Below, piece by piece: positions 36,101 through 45,128 of a stretch of DNA of 64,000 bases. The notes under the pieces were generated by a model. That model did no database searches. It was not told the DNA's origin and was given only the letters and a program-made list of their open reading frames with translations. This DNA comes from Phylloscopus collybita. Its lineage: Eukaryota; Chordata; Aves; Passeriformes; Phylloscopidae. Positions within the stretch are counted from its first letter, which is position 1, and every line of letters starts with the position of its first letter. The stretch lies in contig JAJNNQ010000011.1 of the NCBI GenBank assembly GCA_027886175.1, forward strand, positions 1-64,000. Direction: 5' to 3'. The translations under genes were made by a program, and so were the position numbers.

Positions 36101-36380
36101 CAGAGAGGTGGAAGTTGGAGCTGCCAGCACTGTTGTGTCACGTAGGGTTGGAAGCTGCTTCTGCACCTGCTGTGGTGTCCCAGAGAGGTGGAAGTGTGTG
36201 CTGCCACTGCTGTGGTGTCACAGAGAGGTGGGAGCGGGTGTTTCCACTTCTGTGGTGTCACAAAGTGGTGGAAACTTGTTCTGCAGGTACTGTGGTGTCC
36301 CAGAGACTTTGTAGCTGGTGCTGCCAGAGCTGTGGTGTCACAGCGTGGTGGAAGCTGGTGCTCCCAACACTGTCTTGACA
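30102..36380 (+). repeat. 40-bp minisatellite array (~157 copies)
   Basis: The unit is GTGGTGTCACAGAGAGGTGG followed by AAGCTGGTGCTGCCAGCACT. Spacing is exactly 40 bp at the left end (30111, 30151, 30191, 30231, 30271) and stays close to 40 through 6.3 kb. Copies vary at a few fixed positions. Longer blocks recur: a marked run of units (ACTGCGGTGTAACAGAGAGG, then TTGTGTCACGTAGGGTTGGA) appears near 30787, 32937, 33777, 34933, 35450 and 36089, so parts of the array were duplicated in multi-unit segments. The unit has no stop in several frames and 40 is not a multiple of 3, giving many overlapping frames of up to 210 codons that repeat every 120 bp. These are not considered genes. Confidence 0.95.
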
Positions 36381-36913
36381 CTGAGGATTCACCTGACGGC
36401 TATACTAAGTGTAGGACGTTTCAGGCAGTCTCCTCTCGCAGTGTGCGTGCTTTTGCTTTGTGTTTGCATGCTGCAGAGAAGCACTCCTGCTTGCTATTGT
36501 TTCCAGCAAGCCCCGACGCAGGTGCAATGATACTTCTGCATTTGCAGGCACAAAATCACTTTCTATTTGAGTTGGACTTCCCCCTGCGTTCAGCATCCCA
36601 AGCAGAAGCTCTGCTGTCTCTCTGCGGCTTGTGCACAGCAGAGCTGTCCAGAACGAGAAGCTGCCTTTTTGCCGAGAGAGCAGCGTTTTGCAGCAGGGAA
36701 GCAGGCATCCTCGGGCAAGCCGCAGGGTGTGCAGAGAAGCGAAAGGAAAGCGGGGAAGAACGTGGAAGGCAAGAAAATATCACGGAGAGCAGGTGTTTGC
36801 AAGGACGTTGAGGCAGAAGACGGCAAAGCTGTTTTCTTCAGTGGGAGCTTCGGGTCAACTCAAAGAAAGCCCCCCAGCACAGCGCAGAGTCCCCGTGGCT
36901 AGTTCCTCACTAA
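36381..36913 (+). repeat. Satellite B copy, internal
   Basis: A full B-type unit follows the 40-bp array. It matches the telomere-proximal copy 12260-12792 closely in order and wording, including GTCCAGAACGAGAAGCTGCC, a GCAGGGTGTGCAG block and an ACGTGGAAGGCAAGAAAAT block. Unlike that copy it keeps the AGCGTTTTGCAGC block after GCCGAGAGAG, which the distal copy lacks. Confidence 0.85.
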
Positions 36914-37183
36914 TCATGTCTGGGTTTCACCTGACAGCTATACTGAGTGCAGGACGTGTCAGGCAGTCTCCTCTCGCCTTGTGCGTGCTTCTGCTTTGTG
37001 TTTCCATACTGCAGAGAAGCACTCCTGCTTGCTTCTGCTTCAGGCAAGACAACACGCTTGTGCACTAATACTGTTGCCTTTGCCAGCACAAAATCACTTG
37101 CTAGTTGAGTTGGAGTCGCCCCAGTGTTCAGCAGCGAAAGCAGAAGCTCAGCTGTGTCTCTGCGGCTTCTGCACAGCACAAGA
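36914..37183 (+). repeat. Satellite B copy, 5' half
   Basis: A second B unit begins with CATGTCTGGGTTTCACCTGA and ends about 270 bp later near the GCGGCTTCTGCACAGCA block. It is joined there to the A array. The B-to-A order is the reverse of that at the telomere, where A precedes B. Confidence 0.85.
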
Positions 37184-38239
37184 AAATTCCCATTGCCAGG
37201 AAGACAGCACTAGACACAAACGGTTGCCCTTTTACATGAGAAACTAAAGTCTCCAGCCCACGTTCCTGATGTCAGGTTATAAGAGGCCTTTGGCACTACA
37301 AGAGCAGACAAACTCCCAACTGGTGGTAGATTCCATCTGGGAGATATCCTCATTTGTATGGAATTTTAAAAGGCTGTATTCTAGTGGCAGGCAAAAAACA
37401 CTTGACATGAACGGTGGCCCTTTTCCATGGGAAACCAAAGTGTCCACCTCACGTTCCTGATGTCAGTTTATAGGAGGCCTTTGGAACTACAAGGGCAGAC
37501 AAACACAGCTGGTGGTAGATTCCATCTGGGAGATATCCTCATTTGTATGGAATGTTAGCAGGCGTAAGCCCAGTGGCAGGCAGACAGCATTAGACACTAA
37601 CAGTGGCCCTATCCTATGGAAAACCAAAGTCTCCACCTCACATTCCACACGTCAGTTTGTAGAAGACCTTTGGCACTACAAGGGCAGAGAAACTTCCATC
37701 TGGTGGTAGGTTGCACCTGGGAGATATCCTCAGTTGTATGGAATTTCAGCACTCATAAGCCCAGTGGCAGGCTGACAGCATTAGACACGAACGGTGGCCC
37801 TTTTCCATGGGAAACCAAATTATCCACCCTACGTTAGAGATGTCAATTTATAGGAGGCCTTTGGCACTACAAGAAGAAAAAAACTTCCATCTGCTGGTAG
37901 ATTGCATCTGGGAGATATCTTCATTTTTATGGAATTTTAGCAGGCATAAACCCAGTGGTAGGCAGACAGCATTAGACATGAATGTTGGCCCATTTCCATG
38001 GGAAACCAAAGTCTCCACCCCAGGTTCCTGATGTCAGTTTGTAGGAGGCCTTTGGAACTACAAGGGCAGACAAACTTTCAACTGGTGGTAGATTCCATCT
38101 GGGAGATATCGTCATTTGTATGGAATTTTAGTGGAATTTTAATTGGCATTATCCCAGTGGCAGGCAGACAGCATTAGACACGAACGGTGGCCGTTTTCCA
38201 TGGGAAACCAAAGTCTCCACTCCAGGTTCCTGATGTCCT
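37184..38239 (+). repeat. Satellite A array, ~191-bp unit, about 5.5 copies
   Basis: The CATGGGAAACC-type landmarks begin at 37234, 37425, 37613, 37805, 37996 and 38198, giving periods of 191, 188, 192, 191 and 202 bp. The last is longer because a GGAATTTTAGT-type segment is duplicated. Each unit contains CCAGTGGCAGGCAGACAGCA, GGTGGCCCTTTTCCATGGG, CCTGATGTCAGTTT, AGGCCTTTGGCACTACAA and TGGGAGATATCCTCATTTG. Zebra finch has a satellite of this length (Tgut191A), but I cannot confirm identity from memory. Units differ by scattered substitutions, so the array is not recent. Confidence 0.92.
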
Positions 38240-38550
38240 TATACTTGTCCAGGCAAATATCAATCTGGCAACCCTCCAGAAGGCTCTCCTGTTTCATGGA
38301 GGTATGATAGCTTGCTGAGAGATCCCCGGTCTTGGATTACATTGCTCAATACTGAATACACACAGCAGCAACTCCAGAGGTGAATTCTACCTTTAGTTTC
38401 TTGAGGAGACCGAAGTGTTTTATTAAGCGTGCTTTTGGGATGCTTTGAGGTGTGGGTAAGGCAAATTTCAGTTTTGCTCCTCCTAAGACTAAGACATACC
38501 AACACTCCCCAGCATTGTGTCTTTTATAGCATATAACTCTTCACAAAAAT
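38240..38550 (-). mobile_element. Possible LTR on the minus strand
   Basis: On the minus strand a TATAAAAG box (plus 38521-38528) is followed about 100 bases later by AATAAAAC (plus 38418-38424), the spacing expected for an LTR promoter and polyadenylation signal. I could not define TG/CA ends or a target duplication, and the family is not recognised. Confidence 0.35.
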
Positions 38551-39043
38551 TGCTGTCTGGATGAGGAGATATTTTGAATACTTTCATAAATATCGAAATA
38601 ATGTCCATCTGTTTGCTACATTTAACAGTGTCTTACATCAAAATACTCCAGCAACTCATGAAAGATTTCAGACCTCATGAAAGAGCTCTCAGGTGACCAA
38701 GATTCCAAAAGACTCAGGCAATTGTTGGAATAAAATACTGAAGTGAAACCTCCTCATGGAGCAAGATGAAGTGGACAATTCTTTTACATACAATATCTGT
38801 AAAGAGAGACAAAAAATTAAAACAAAAATCCACCTTAAAGCAGGAAAAATATTTTAAAATTACATCTTTTAAAGATGCCACCATAAGAACAATGCTTCCG
38901 CCACTTCTGATAGAAAGGTAACTAGACAATTTAAATCTTTGAGGGTCTGTGAAGCATTAATAGCTTATGAAAATGACACCAAAAAGTAAATATATACTGT
39001 GAAAGAAATAGAAAGCCCCAGGTTATGCACTCCCAAGTTGTAC
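38551..39043. other. AT-rich unique DNA, nothing recognised
   Basis: About 490 bases of AT-rich sequence without tandem structure. The only open frame of note (38714-38929 minus) is short and has no known motif. Confidence 0.4.
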
Positions 39044-39696
39044 TGTTATACTGTTTTGCTGTAAAATTAAAGTTGCACTGTTACTTACCTGTTTTAAACT
39101 GTTCATGTTGAATCTGTACCCCTGAATTTCTGCTTGTTATGTTCCAAGTTTTGTACCCTTTCTCCCTGAATTCTGGGTTTTCCCCTCTCCGTCGAGTAAA
39201 GCCCGCTGCCACTTCCTGCTACCCCCCTGCTGCTTCCTGCCTGCCTGCCGTCGAGCTGGAGACACCACCCAGTATGGAAATCAGGAAACTCCCAAGGTGC
39301 CTGCCTGCAGCCGGAGATCCAGCCGACGCCAGAAAAACCCCTAAAACCCAGCGGGCTGACACAGAAACTGGACCTAAGAAGGACAAAGCTGTGCGAGGCA
39401 CACGTCCAGCTACCTGCAGGTAGCAGGTATTTTTTGTTACCTTCTCGCCATAACCTGAAAGGAACTGGAGAGAGGTGATGCCCCTGGACCACACGAGCCA
39501 AAGTGATTCTATGGAAACGCCCGTGAGGAAGGAGTCCCGACTCTGCAGCAGCAGCAGCAGATTTGACTGCACCTCCTCCTCCGTGGTGTTCACTGGGAGC
39601 AGCGGCGGCGTGCGCAGCCCCTCGAGCCCCCTACCCAGAGCTGATTTCTAATAAAGGCCTTTTCAAAGGAGCTGGTCTCTTGGTCAATTTATAACA
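39044..39696 (+). mobile_element. LTR, ~653 bp, TGTTATA...TATAACA
   Basis: The element starts TGTTATACTG and ends AATTTATAACA, a perfect 7-bp terminal inverted repeat. AATAAA at 39650 lies 47 bases before the 3' end, in AATAAAGGCCTTTTCAAAGG. The body is C-rich with CTGCCTGCCTGCCGTCGAG and a (CAG)5 run near 39546. Directly after the LTR comes TCTGGTTCCTTGCAG, where a primer-binding site would begin with TGG, so it may be a 5' LTR with a short internal remnant. The 5-bp flanks do not match. It shares its 3' half with the minus-strand piece at 19404-19660. Confidence 0.65.
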
Positions 39697-40444
39697 GTTC
39701 TGGTTCCTTGCAGTCCTTCAAAACTACAGCATTTGCAGGAACAGTTTTCTAGTGGTACTCTTTTTTGATCTGTCAGGACCGTCTGGTCTTCTTTTGTCAC
39801 ACTGCATGTTCCCCAGAGCAGCTTAATTGCCTCTGTCACATTTAATTTTGAAATAGTCTTGGGATGCTGCTCACATGTCTCGATGCTCTCTTTCAATACA
39901 GTCATTAGGAAGAAAATGAAAAGAAATAACCTTGGGTCTGCATAGTGACAGATACAGACAGTTTCTGGAGAGATTATTCTCTGCCTATATTGCTCTTAGG
40001 CCCTGTAAATTTTGTAGAAATAAGCTGATGTTTTTCCTAGAGAAACCAGTGCAGCAGGGTGTCACAACTTCTTATCTAGGATCCTGTCAACTATGCCAAT
40101 TTGTCACAAATGTGTGGTTTAGGTTTATAATCAAAGGTATTAGCATAAGTGGGGTTAAATATACATTTATAAAAGTGTGACATAAAGTTTCGTTCCCTCA
40201 TGGATGAAACGCACAAAGAAAAATCTTACTAGAATAGTTTTAGAATGATTTACACAGAGACCAAAGACAAAAAAGAGTAAAGAAGACTCCTGCTGAATCA
40301 CAAAGTTCAGAATATACCCTCTTGTTTTCTAAACTTCTGATAGAGCTTAGGTGCAGCTAGATCCAGGCTTAGCTTCAGAGTTGGACAATAGTTTATACCT
40401 AACAGAATTATCTCCAAATTTTTCATTAAATACTGCCCCATTAG
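39697..40444. other. Unique DNA, possible short ERV remnant
   Basis: The stretch following the LTR has no open frame with retroviral motifs. It is AT-rich and of ordinary composition. Any internal retroviral sequence here has decayed past recognition. Confidence 0.3.
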
Positions 40445-40769
40445 CCTTTTTTTCTTTTTCCATAATGCATGGCTGCAGAAGATAAAGCTCTGGTGGTGTG
40501 AAATCCCACACCTTACAATTTGCAGTTTGACACACTTCCATCTTTCACAGACACAGTTGCAGATTGCTTTTAGTGAAATGATTGCTACATGAAGGCTAAG
40601 CAGGATTTGTGGAAGGAAGGTTGATCTGATCCCTTTCAAGTTGTGGCATCTTAATACATGTGAATTGCGTAAGCTTTAACAGATCCATCCACATGGTGTG
40701 CCTTTTCTGCCTTTGACTGGTTTCCTGGTTTGACCCTGGCCAGACACCAGGCACCCATGAAAATCACTC
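40445..40769 (+). repeat. Left arm of an interrupted inverted repeat
   Basis: The arm is the reverse complement of 41904-42168 joined to about 50483-50535. Matching blocks include GCACCCATGAAAA, a CCCTGGCCAGACACCAGGC block, AAAGGGATCAGATCAACC (minus sense) and CTCTGGTGGTGTGAAATCC. The right arm is split by the provirus, whereas this arm is continuous across AAATCC at 40501-40506, so it shows the target site before integration. It contains the 3' 56 bases of the LTR-type element at 40714-41776 plus its flank. Arm-to-arm differences are scattered and plainly more frequent than those between the proviral LTRs. Confidence 0.9.
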
Positions 40770-41776
40770 ACTCACCCTCCCCTGCCACAGCTGGGCAGAC
40801 GAGAGAAAAAATTAACAAAGGGTTCATGAGTTGAGATATGGACTGGGAGAAGAAACTCCAAGGGCAAAACTGGCTCAACTTAGAGGTACAAAGTGGATTT
40901 ATTACTAAAATCAGAGAAGGATAATGAGAAGTAAAATAAGTTCTTAAAAACACCTTTCCTCAGCCTCTCTTTCCTTGCCACCAACAATACAGGGAGATAG
41001 AGTGTGGAGGGTTTTGGTCAGTTCATCACCTGAGATCTTCTGCTGCTCAGAGTCCTTCACCTGTGAAACTGGGGGGTCCCTCTCACGGGAGACAGTTCTC
41101 CGCAAACGTCTCCAGCATGGGTCCACTGTCATGAGCAGCAGTCCTCCCAAAACTGCTGCAATGTGAGTCCCTCCCATGGGCAGACACTCCTCCCAAAACT
41201 GCTGCAGCATGGGTCACTCTTCCAGGGGTGCAGTCCTCCAAGGACAGGCTGCTCCAGCTTGGAAGCAGGGCCCCCCCTCTATTCACTGGCTCTTCCACTG
41301 GATCACAGCCTCCTCCAGGCATCCACCTGCCCCGGCATGGGCACCTCCCCCACAGGCTGTGAGTGGATCTCTGCATCCCCCGTGGATCCCCATGGGCTGC
41401 AGGGGCAGAGCTGCTTCACCATGGTCTTCACCAGGGCCTGCAGAGGAATCTTGGCTCCAGCGCCCGGAGCACCTCCTCCCACTTCTTCTTCACTGACCTG
41501 GGTGTCTCCATGTTGTTTCCTTCCCATGTTCTCACCTCCTCCTCCCCAGCTGGAATTCAAACTGCGCCACCACTTTTTGATTTTCTTCTTAAATATGTTA
41601 TCACAGAGGCATTACCATCATCTCTCATTGGTCCAGCCTTGGCCAGTGGCATGGCCATCTTCAGAACCATCAGGGATTGGCTCTGCCAGACATAGTGGAA
41701 GCTTCTAGCAGGTTTTCACAGAAGCCACCTCTGTGACCCCCTGCTAACAAAACCTAGGCCGTGCAAAACCAACACA
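40714..41776 (-). mobile_element. Avian ERVL-type LTR, ~1.06 kb
   Basis: Read on the minus strand the element begins TGTGTTGGTTTTGC and ends CCAGGAAACCAGTCA. It contains the wording of a very common avian LTR: GAAGCTTCTAGCAG (plus AGCTTCTAGCAGG), CTCATTGGTCCAGCCTTGGC, AAATATGTTATCACAGAGGC, repeated CTGCTGCAGCATGGGTC-type blocks with CAGTCCTCC, and GGGTTCATGAGTTGAGAT. Those repeated blocks (near 41112, 41155, 41200 and 41245) form a short internal tandem repeat. No coding region is present. The family assignment is from memory of bird genomes. No matching target duplication was found; the flanks are GCCTT and GCTAG. Confidence 0.7.
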
Positions 41777-41881
41777 GCTAGACAGAAGTTTGTTCTCTAG
41801 CTTGCTTTCTAGATATGCTCTGTTGTTAGCAATGGTTTATAACCTCTGAAGATTAAGCCACAATGAGAAGAGAGACTTCAT

Positions 41882-41904
41882 CTATACAAAAAATTTTTGT
41901 ATAG
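41882..41904. repeat. Perfect 11-bp hairpin palindrome at the inverted-repeat edge
   Basis: CTATACAAAAA and its reverse complement TTTTTGTATAG flank a single central A. The palindrome ends at the first base of the right inverted-repeat arm. Confidence 0.9.
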
Positions 41905-42168
41905 AGTGTTTTTCATGGGTGCCTGGTGTCTGGCCAGGGTCAAACCAGGAAACCAGTCAAAGGCAGAAAAGGCAAATCATGTGGATCTGTTAAACCTTAT
42001 GCAATTCACGTGTATTAGGATGCCACAACTTGAAAGGGATCAGATCAACCTTCCTTCCACAAATCCTGCTTAGCCTTCATATAGCAATCATTTCACTAAA
42101 AGCAATCTGCAACTGTATCTGGGAAAGATGGAAGTGTGTCAAACTGCAAATTGTAATGTGTGGGATTT
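41904..42168 (-). repeat. Right arm of the inverted repeat (part before the provirus)
   Basis: Reverse complement of 40501-40769, with scattered substitutions and small indels (for example near 41975 and 42000). It stops at the GGATTT target duplication where the provirus entered, and the arm resumes at 50483. The ~37-codon similarity between the frames at 42030 plus and 40639 minus is simply this repeat. Confidence 0.88.
42163..42168 (+). repeat. Proviral target-site duplication, left copy
   Basis: GGATTT directly precedes the TG of the 5' LTR and is repeated directly after the CA of the 3' LTR. Six bases is the usual duplication for alpha- and betaretroviral integrases. The uninterrupted inverted-repeat arm has one copy only. 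Confidence 0.95.
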
Positions 42169-42475
42169 TGTTGTATTCCCTTTTGGTATCCCCTCCCTCC
42201 TCTGTGAAACTTTACCTGTCCCTTGACTTTGACCTATGGCCTTTGGGCATAGGTAACTCCGCCCCCTACCCTGAAAGGGATAAAACCCCCTTTCCCTTCG
42301 GGGTCGTTCTCTTTTGCCTCGAGATCCCTTCAGGAAATAAACCTTGGAACAACATCTCGGGGTAAGAGCCTCCTTTGGTTTTATGTTCTTATCTTGGAGT
42401 TTCCCCCACCCTAACCTCCCTAAATCTGAGCTGGCACCGGGTCTCCGGGGGGCTGAGGGAAAGGAGTTAACTTCA
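42169..42475 (+). repeat. Proviral 5' LTR (307 bp)
   Basis: Starts TGTTGTATTCCC and ends GTTAACTTCA. Promoter features are a GC box (CTCCGCCCCCT, 42258-42268), a TATA-like GATAAAA (42280-42286) and the polyadenylation signal AATAAA (42336-42341). R should begin some 25-30 bases after the TATA-like box and U5 follows the AATAAA. GGGGTAAGAG at about 42358 matches a splice-donor consensus and could serve the subgenomic env RNA. It is identical to the 3' LTR except for two A/G differences. Confidence 0.96.
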
Positions 42476-42477
42476 GT

Positions 42478-42495
42478 TGGCGTCCACGTGGCCTG
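42478..42495 (+). promoter_or_regulatory. Primer-binding site (tentative)
   Basis: TGGCGTCCACGTGGCC begins two bases after the LTR, where reverse transcription should be primed by a tRNA ending in CCA. Apart from one missing base and a change, it resembles the lysine-tRNA(1,2) type site used by some betaretroviruses. The tRNA assignment is uncertain. Confidence 0.55.
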
Positions 42496-43106
42496 AAAAC
42501 CACGCAGGAGCTGGAGTCTTATTTTTGAGATCTCAGAAGCTTTTTGGACTGTTCAACTCTTCTCCACTAATCCAGCTGTTTTTTGTACAGTTGGGGGCGG
42601 TAGAAACAGAGTCGGCAGCCTGGGTAGTTACACAGGTCGACTCGATAGGAACTGTTATAGGAAAGGAGCAGGGCACCCCAAAAAAGCACGTGATCCGTCC
42701 CCCAGGCAAAGACGGGGGGTGGGCAGTCCCGTGTGATTGGGAAAAAGAAAGATCCTTTGCTGCACGTGGGCTTTGAGTCCACAGCCACGCGGTGAAACCC
42801 TTTTAGGACCCAGTTTAACATCTTAGAAGTGGTGTTTGTAATTCATCTCTGGGAAGTCAGGCGCCGATTGTCCCAGAGATCCACGGCGTCTCGGGGTGTT
42901 TGCGGGCTTTGAGGAGAACCCCGGGAGACGGGGTGACCCCCTCACAGCTCCCGGAGCCGGAGAAGTTTGGCAGGGTGCCGATTCCCCGCCCGGAATACAC
43001 CCCCCCCCGTCCCGGAGTTCTCGGAAGTGAGACAGGGGCTGGGACAGAGCTGTGTGTGTGTGTGTGTGTGTGTGGTTTTTTTTCTTAACGTTTTAACATC
43101 ACAAAT
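42496..43106 (+). other. Proviral leader with (GT)n run
   Basis: About 610 bases lie between the primer site and the gag start and should carry the packaging signal. A (GT)12 run at 43050-43073 followed by eight T is present, a low-complexity tract that may vary in length between copies. The open frame at 42477-42776 is not retroviral and is ignored. Confidence 0.6.
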
Positions 43107-45128
43107 ATGGGTTCTAACCTTTCCACTGACCAAAGGAACCTTTTAAAGCACCTTAAATGTGCTTTGAAAGGTCTTAAAATCCCTAATAGTTTATTAATGA
43201 GTTTTATCCGTTGGTTGTTTGCTGAGTTTCCAAATTTTAACCCCCAAAATGTTCAATCCGTGGCTTTTTGGGATGAGATTGGAGAATTACTCACCTTAAA
43301 AATTGAAAATGGAGACACAAAAGCTTCAAAATTTATCCCGATTTTCTTAAAAGCACGCAAGCATCTATTGGAATTAGAACGCAGCAGACAGCCACAGAAA
43401 ACCCCTTCATCCTCCTTTTTCCCTTCCCAGTCCCCTATTCCCTACGAGAAAACCTCTCAGCCACCCCAATATGCTGTGGCGTGGAGGGAGAGTCATGGCG
43501 ACGACCACGTGGTGGCTCCCCCTCCCCTCAGCCCCCTCCTCTCCCACAGTCCCGTCTCTCTCCCATACCCTGTGCTTTGCAACCCCGCCCCCTGCCTTCC
43601 TTCTGCCCCCTGTTGTCTTGACAACGCGGGTAGCGTCCTTTTCCCCAGCCCTCAGCCCGGCACGGGACATGGGGGGGGCGGTGCGGCGCAAACCGCGAGC
43701 GGCGCCGGCACCGGCACCGGCGCGACAGCGGGTGCGGGCGGCGGCACCGCGGCAGCGCAAACCGCGGCAGCGCAAACCGCGGCAGCGCAAACCGCCGGCG
43801 GCGCCGGCGGCGGCGCGGCAACGCACACGGGCGGCACGGGCGGCGCAGGCGACCCGTGCCCGCGCGGCGGCGGCGGGGGAGGGGCGGCGGCGGCGGCGCG
43901 CGGTGCCGTGGGCGGTGCCGCGAGCGGCGCGCAGGGCGCTGCAGGCAAGAGTCCCCCCAGCGCGGGCGGGGGCGGACCCGACTCCGTCCAGGGAGCGCGC
44001 GACCCCGGTCCCATCCCCCCCGGCACACGCGGCCGCGGCGGGGGCGGGGCGGGGCCCGGTGCCTCTCTCGGCAGAGATGGGGCGGGGCCCCCGCCTCCCC
44101 CCGGCCGCGGGTGGGGGGGCGATTCCCTCGCAGCTCCAGACCTGGTGCATGCTAATGACTCCTGCACGGGGGAACGAAATGCACCTATTCCTTCACTAAC
44201 CCAAACTGAATCTGATGATAATATCCCTTTTGTTGCCCCTGTAGAATACCTTGGTAATAGAAATGGGAGGAAACAATACAAGCCTTTCTCTTACCAAGAT
44301 AAGAAGGAGCTATGCAAAATTCAAAGAGAATTTGGAAGACCCAGTGAAATTTTTAAAAGCATGATGACTGCAACCTTTAGCTCCAATGAATTGGTCCCAA
44401 ATGATATTAAAGATTTATTCAGATGTTTACTAACACCCTCGGAATATGATTTATGGGAATGCATATGGAAAAAAGCTTTAAATGTAATATTACAGGAAAT
44501 TCAACAGACTCCTGCTTTAGCACAGGATGGGGATGGGAATGATATAACATTGGATCATCTCTGCGGTACTGGGGAATTGCATTGCCCTGAAAGACAGACC
44601 CGATTATTATCAAAGCAAATTTTGGATAAAATTTGTAGTGCAGCAGAAAAATCTTTTTACCAGTTACCGTCACCTGAAACTAAGGGCAGCTATACCAGTA
44701 TTAAACAATTTCCTTCAGAGAATTTTTTGCAGTTTTTGGACCGTTTACGCGCTCAGGTTGAAAGACAAGTTCCACAATCATCCATACACAACGAACTGAT
44801 TAAAGAAATAGCTCAGAGGAATGCTAATGAAACTTGTCGTAGAATTATCCTTAGTCTCCCATCAGAACCAACTCTAGCTCAGATGATCGAGGCCTGTACC
44901 AGGAAAGCAGAGCTGTTCAGCGCACCTGAAAGAGATCCTGGACTGCTTCATCCCAGGACAGCAGCACCTGCACGGCCTGAACAACGGCGGCAACCACTGT
45001 CACCAGACCGCCTACAGAACATCATCTGCCACATCTGCAGACAGCCTGGACATTTTGCAGCTTCCTGCCCTCGGAATCGGAACCAGAACCAGAACCAGCA
45101 AAGGAAGCCCAACAAACAAAAAAACTAG
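43107..45128 (+). CDS. gag: Gag polyprotein
   Basis: This 673-residue precursor builds the particle core. The start ATG gives MGSNLS, an N-myristoylation signal typical of retroviral matrix; residues 1-100 fit a helical betaretrovirus-type matrix. A PPQY late-domain motif is at residues 119-122, used by budding retroviruses to recruit NEDD4-type ligases. Residues ~190-345 are a remarkable Gly/Ala/Pro-rich stretch from extremely GC-rich DNA, with a 15-bp unit repeated three times (AAAQT). Capsid follows at about 385-610, with a divergent major homology region (FPSENFLQFLDRL) near 530. Nucleocapsid has one clear CCHC zinc knuckle: C641, C644, H649, C654. The frame ends in TAG right after the slippery site that allows entry into pro. 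It is intact. Confidence 0.95.
   Translation: MGSNLSTDQRNLLKHLKCALKGLKIPNSLLMSFIRWLFAEFPNFNPQNVQSVAFWDEIGELLTLKIENGDTKASKFIPIFLKARKHLLELERSRQPQKTPSSSFFPSQSPIPYEKTSQPPQYAVAWRESHGDDHVVAPPPLSPLLSHSPVSLPYPVLCNPAPCLPSAPCCLDNAGSVLFPSPQPGTGHGGGGAAQTASGAGTGTGATAGAGGGTAAAQTAAAQTAAAQTAGGAGGGAATHTGGTGGAGDPCPRGGGGGGAAAAARGAVGGAASGAQGAAGKSPPSAGGGGPDSVQGARDPGPIPPGTRGRGGGGAGPGASLGRDGAGPPPPPGRGWGGDSLAAPDLVHANDSCTGERNAPIPSLTQTESDDNIPFVAPVEYLGNRNGRKQYKPFSYQDKKELCKIQREFGRPSEIFKSMMTATFSSNELVPNDIKDLFRCLLTPSEYDLWECIWKKALNVILQEIQQTPALAQDGDGNDITLDHLCGTGELHCPERQTRLLSKQILDKICSAAEKSFYQLPSPETKGSYTSIKQFPSENFLQFLDRLRAQVERQVPQSSIHNELIKEIAQRNANETCRRIILSLPSEPTLAQMIEACTRKAELFSAPERDPGLLHPRTAAPARPEQRRQPLSPDRLQNIICHICRQPGHFAASCPRNRNQNQNQQRKPNKQKN
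43620..44140 (+). repeat. GC-rich low-complexity insert within gag
   Basis: About 520 bases are composed almost wholly of G and C, coding in gag frame for Gly, Ala and Pro. A 15-bp direct repeat (GGCAGCGCAAACCGC) occurs three times at 43750-43794. The segment lies between the PPQY motif and capsid. It keeps frame and so is presumably part of Gag. Long frames on the other strand and in other frames are composition effects. Confidence 0.85.
45119..45125 (+). promoter_or_regulatory. gag-pro -1 ribosomal frameshift site
   Basis: The heptamer A AAA AAC is in the gag frame immediately before the gag TAG (45126-45128). Slippage by -1 continues in the pro frame with no stop before the pro ATG at 45146. 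Mouse mammary tumour virus uses the same heptamer at its gag-pro junction. I did not fold the downstream RNA for a pseudoknot. Confidence 0.9.

Noticed and set aside
30407..36378. Dozens of cysteine-rich open frames of 60-210 codons
   Set aside because: All are translations of the 40-bp minisatellite in different frames, repeating every 120 bp; the unit lacks stops, so long frames are expected by chance.
43407..44281. Long frames on the minus strand and alternative plus frames within gag
   Set aside because: They follow the very GC-rich insert, where stop codons are rare, and have no motifs; the gag frame alone has retroviral domains.
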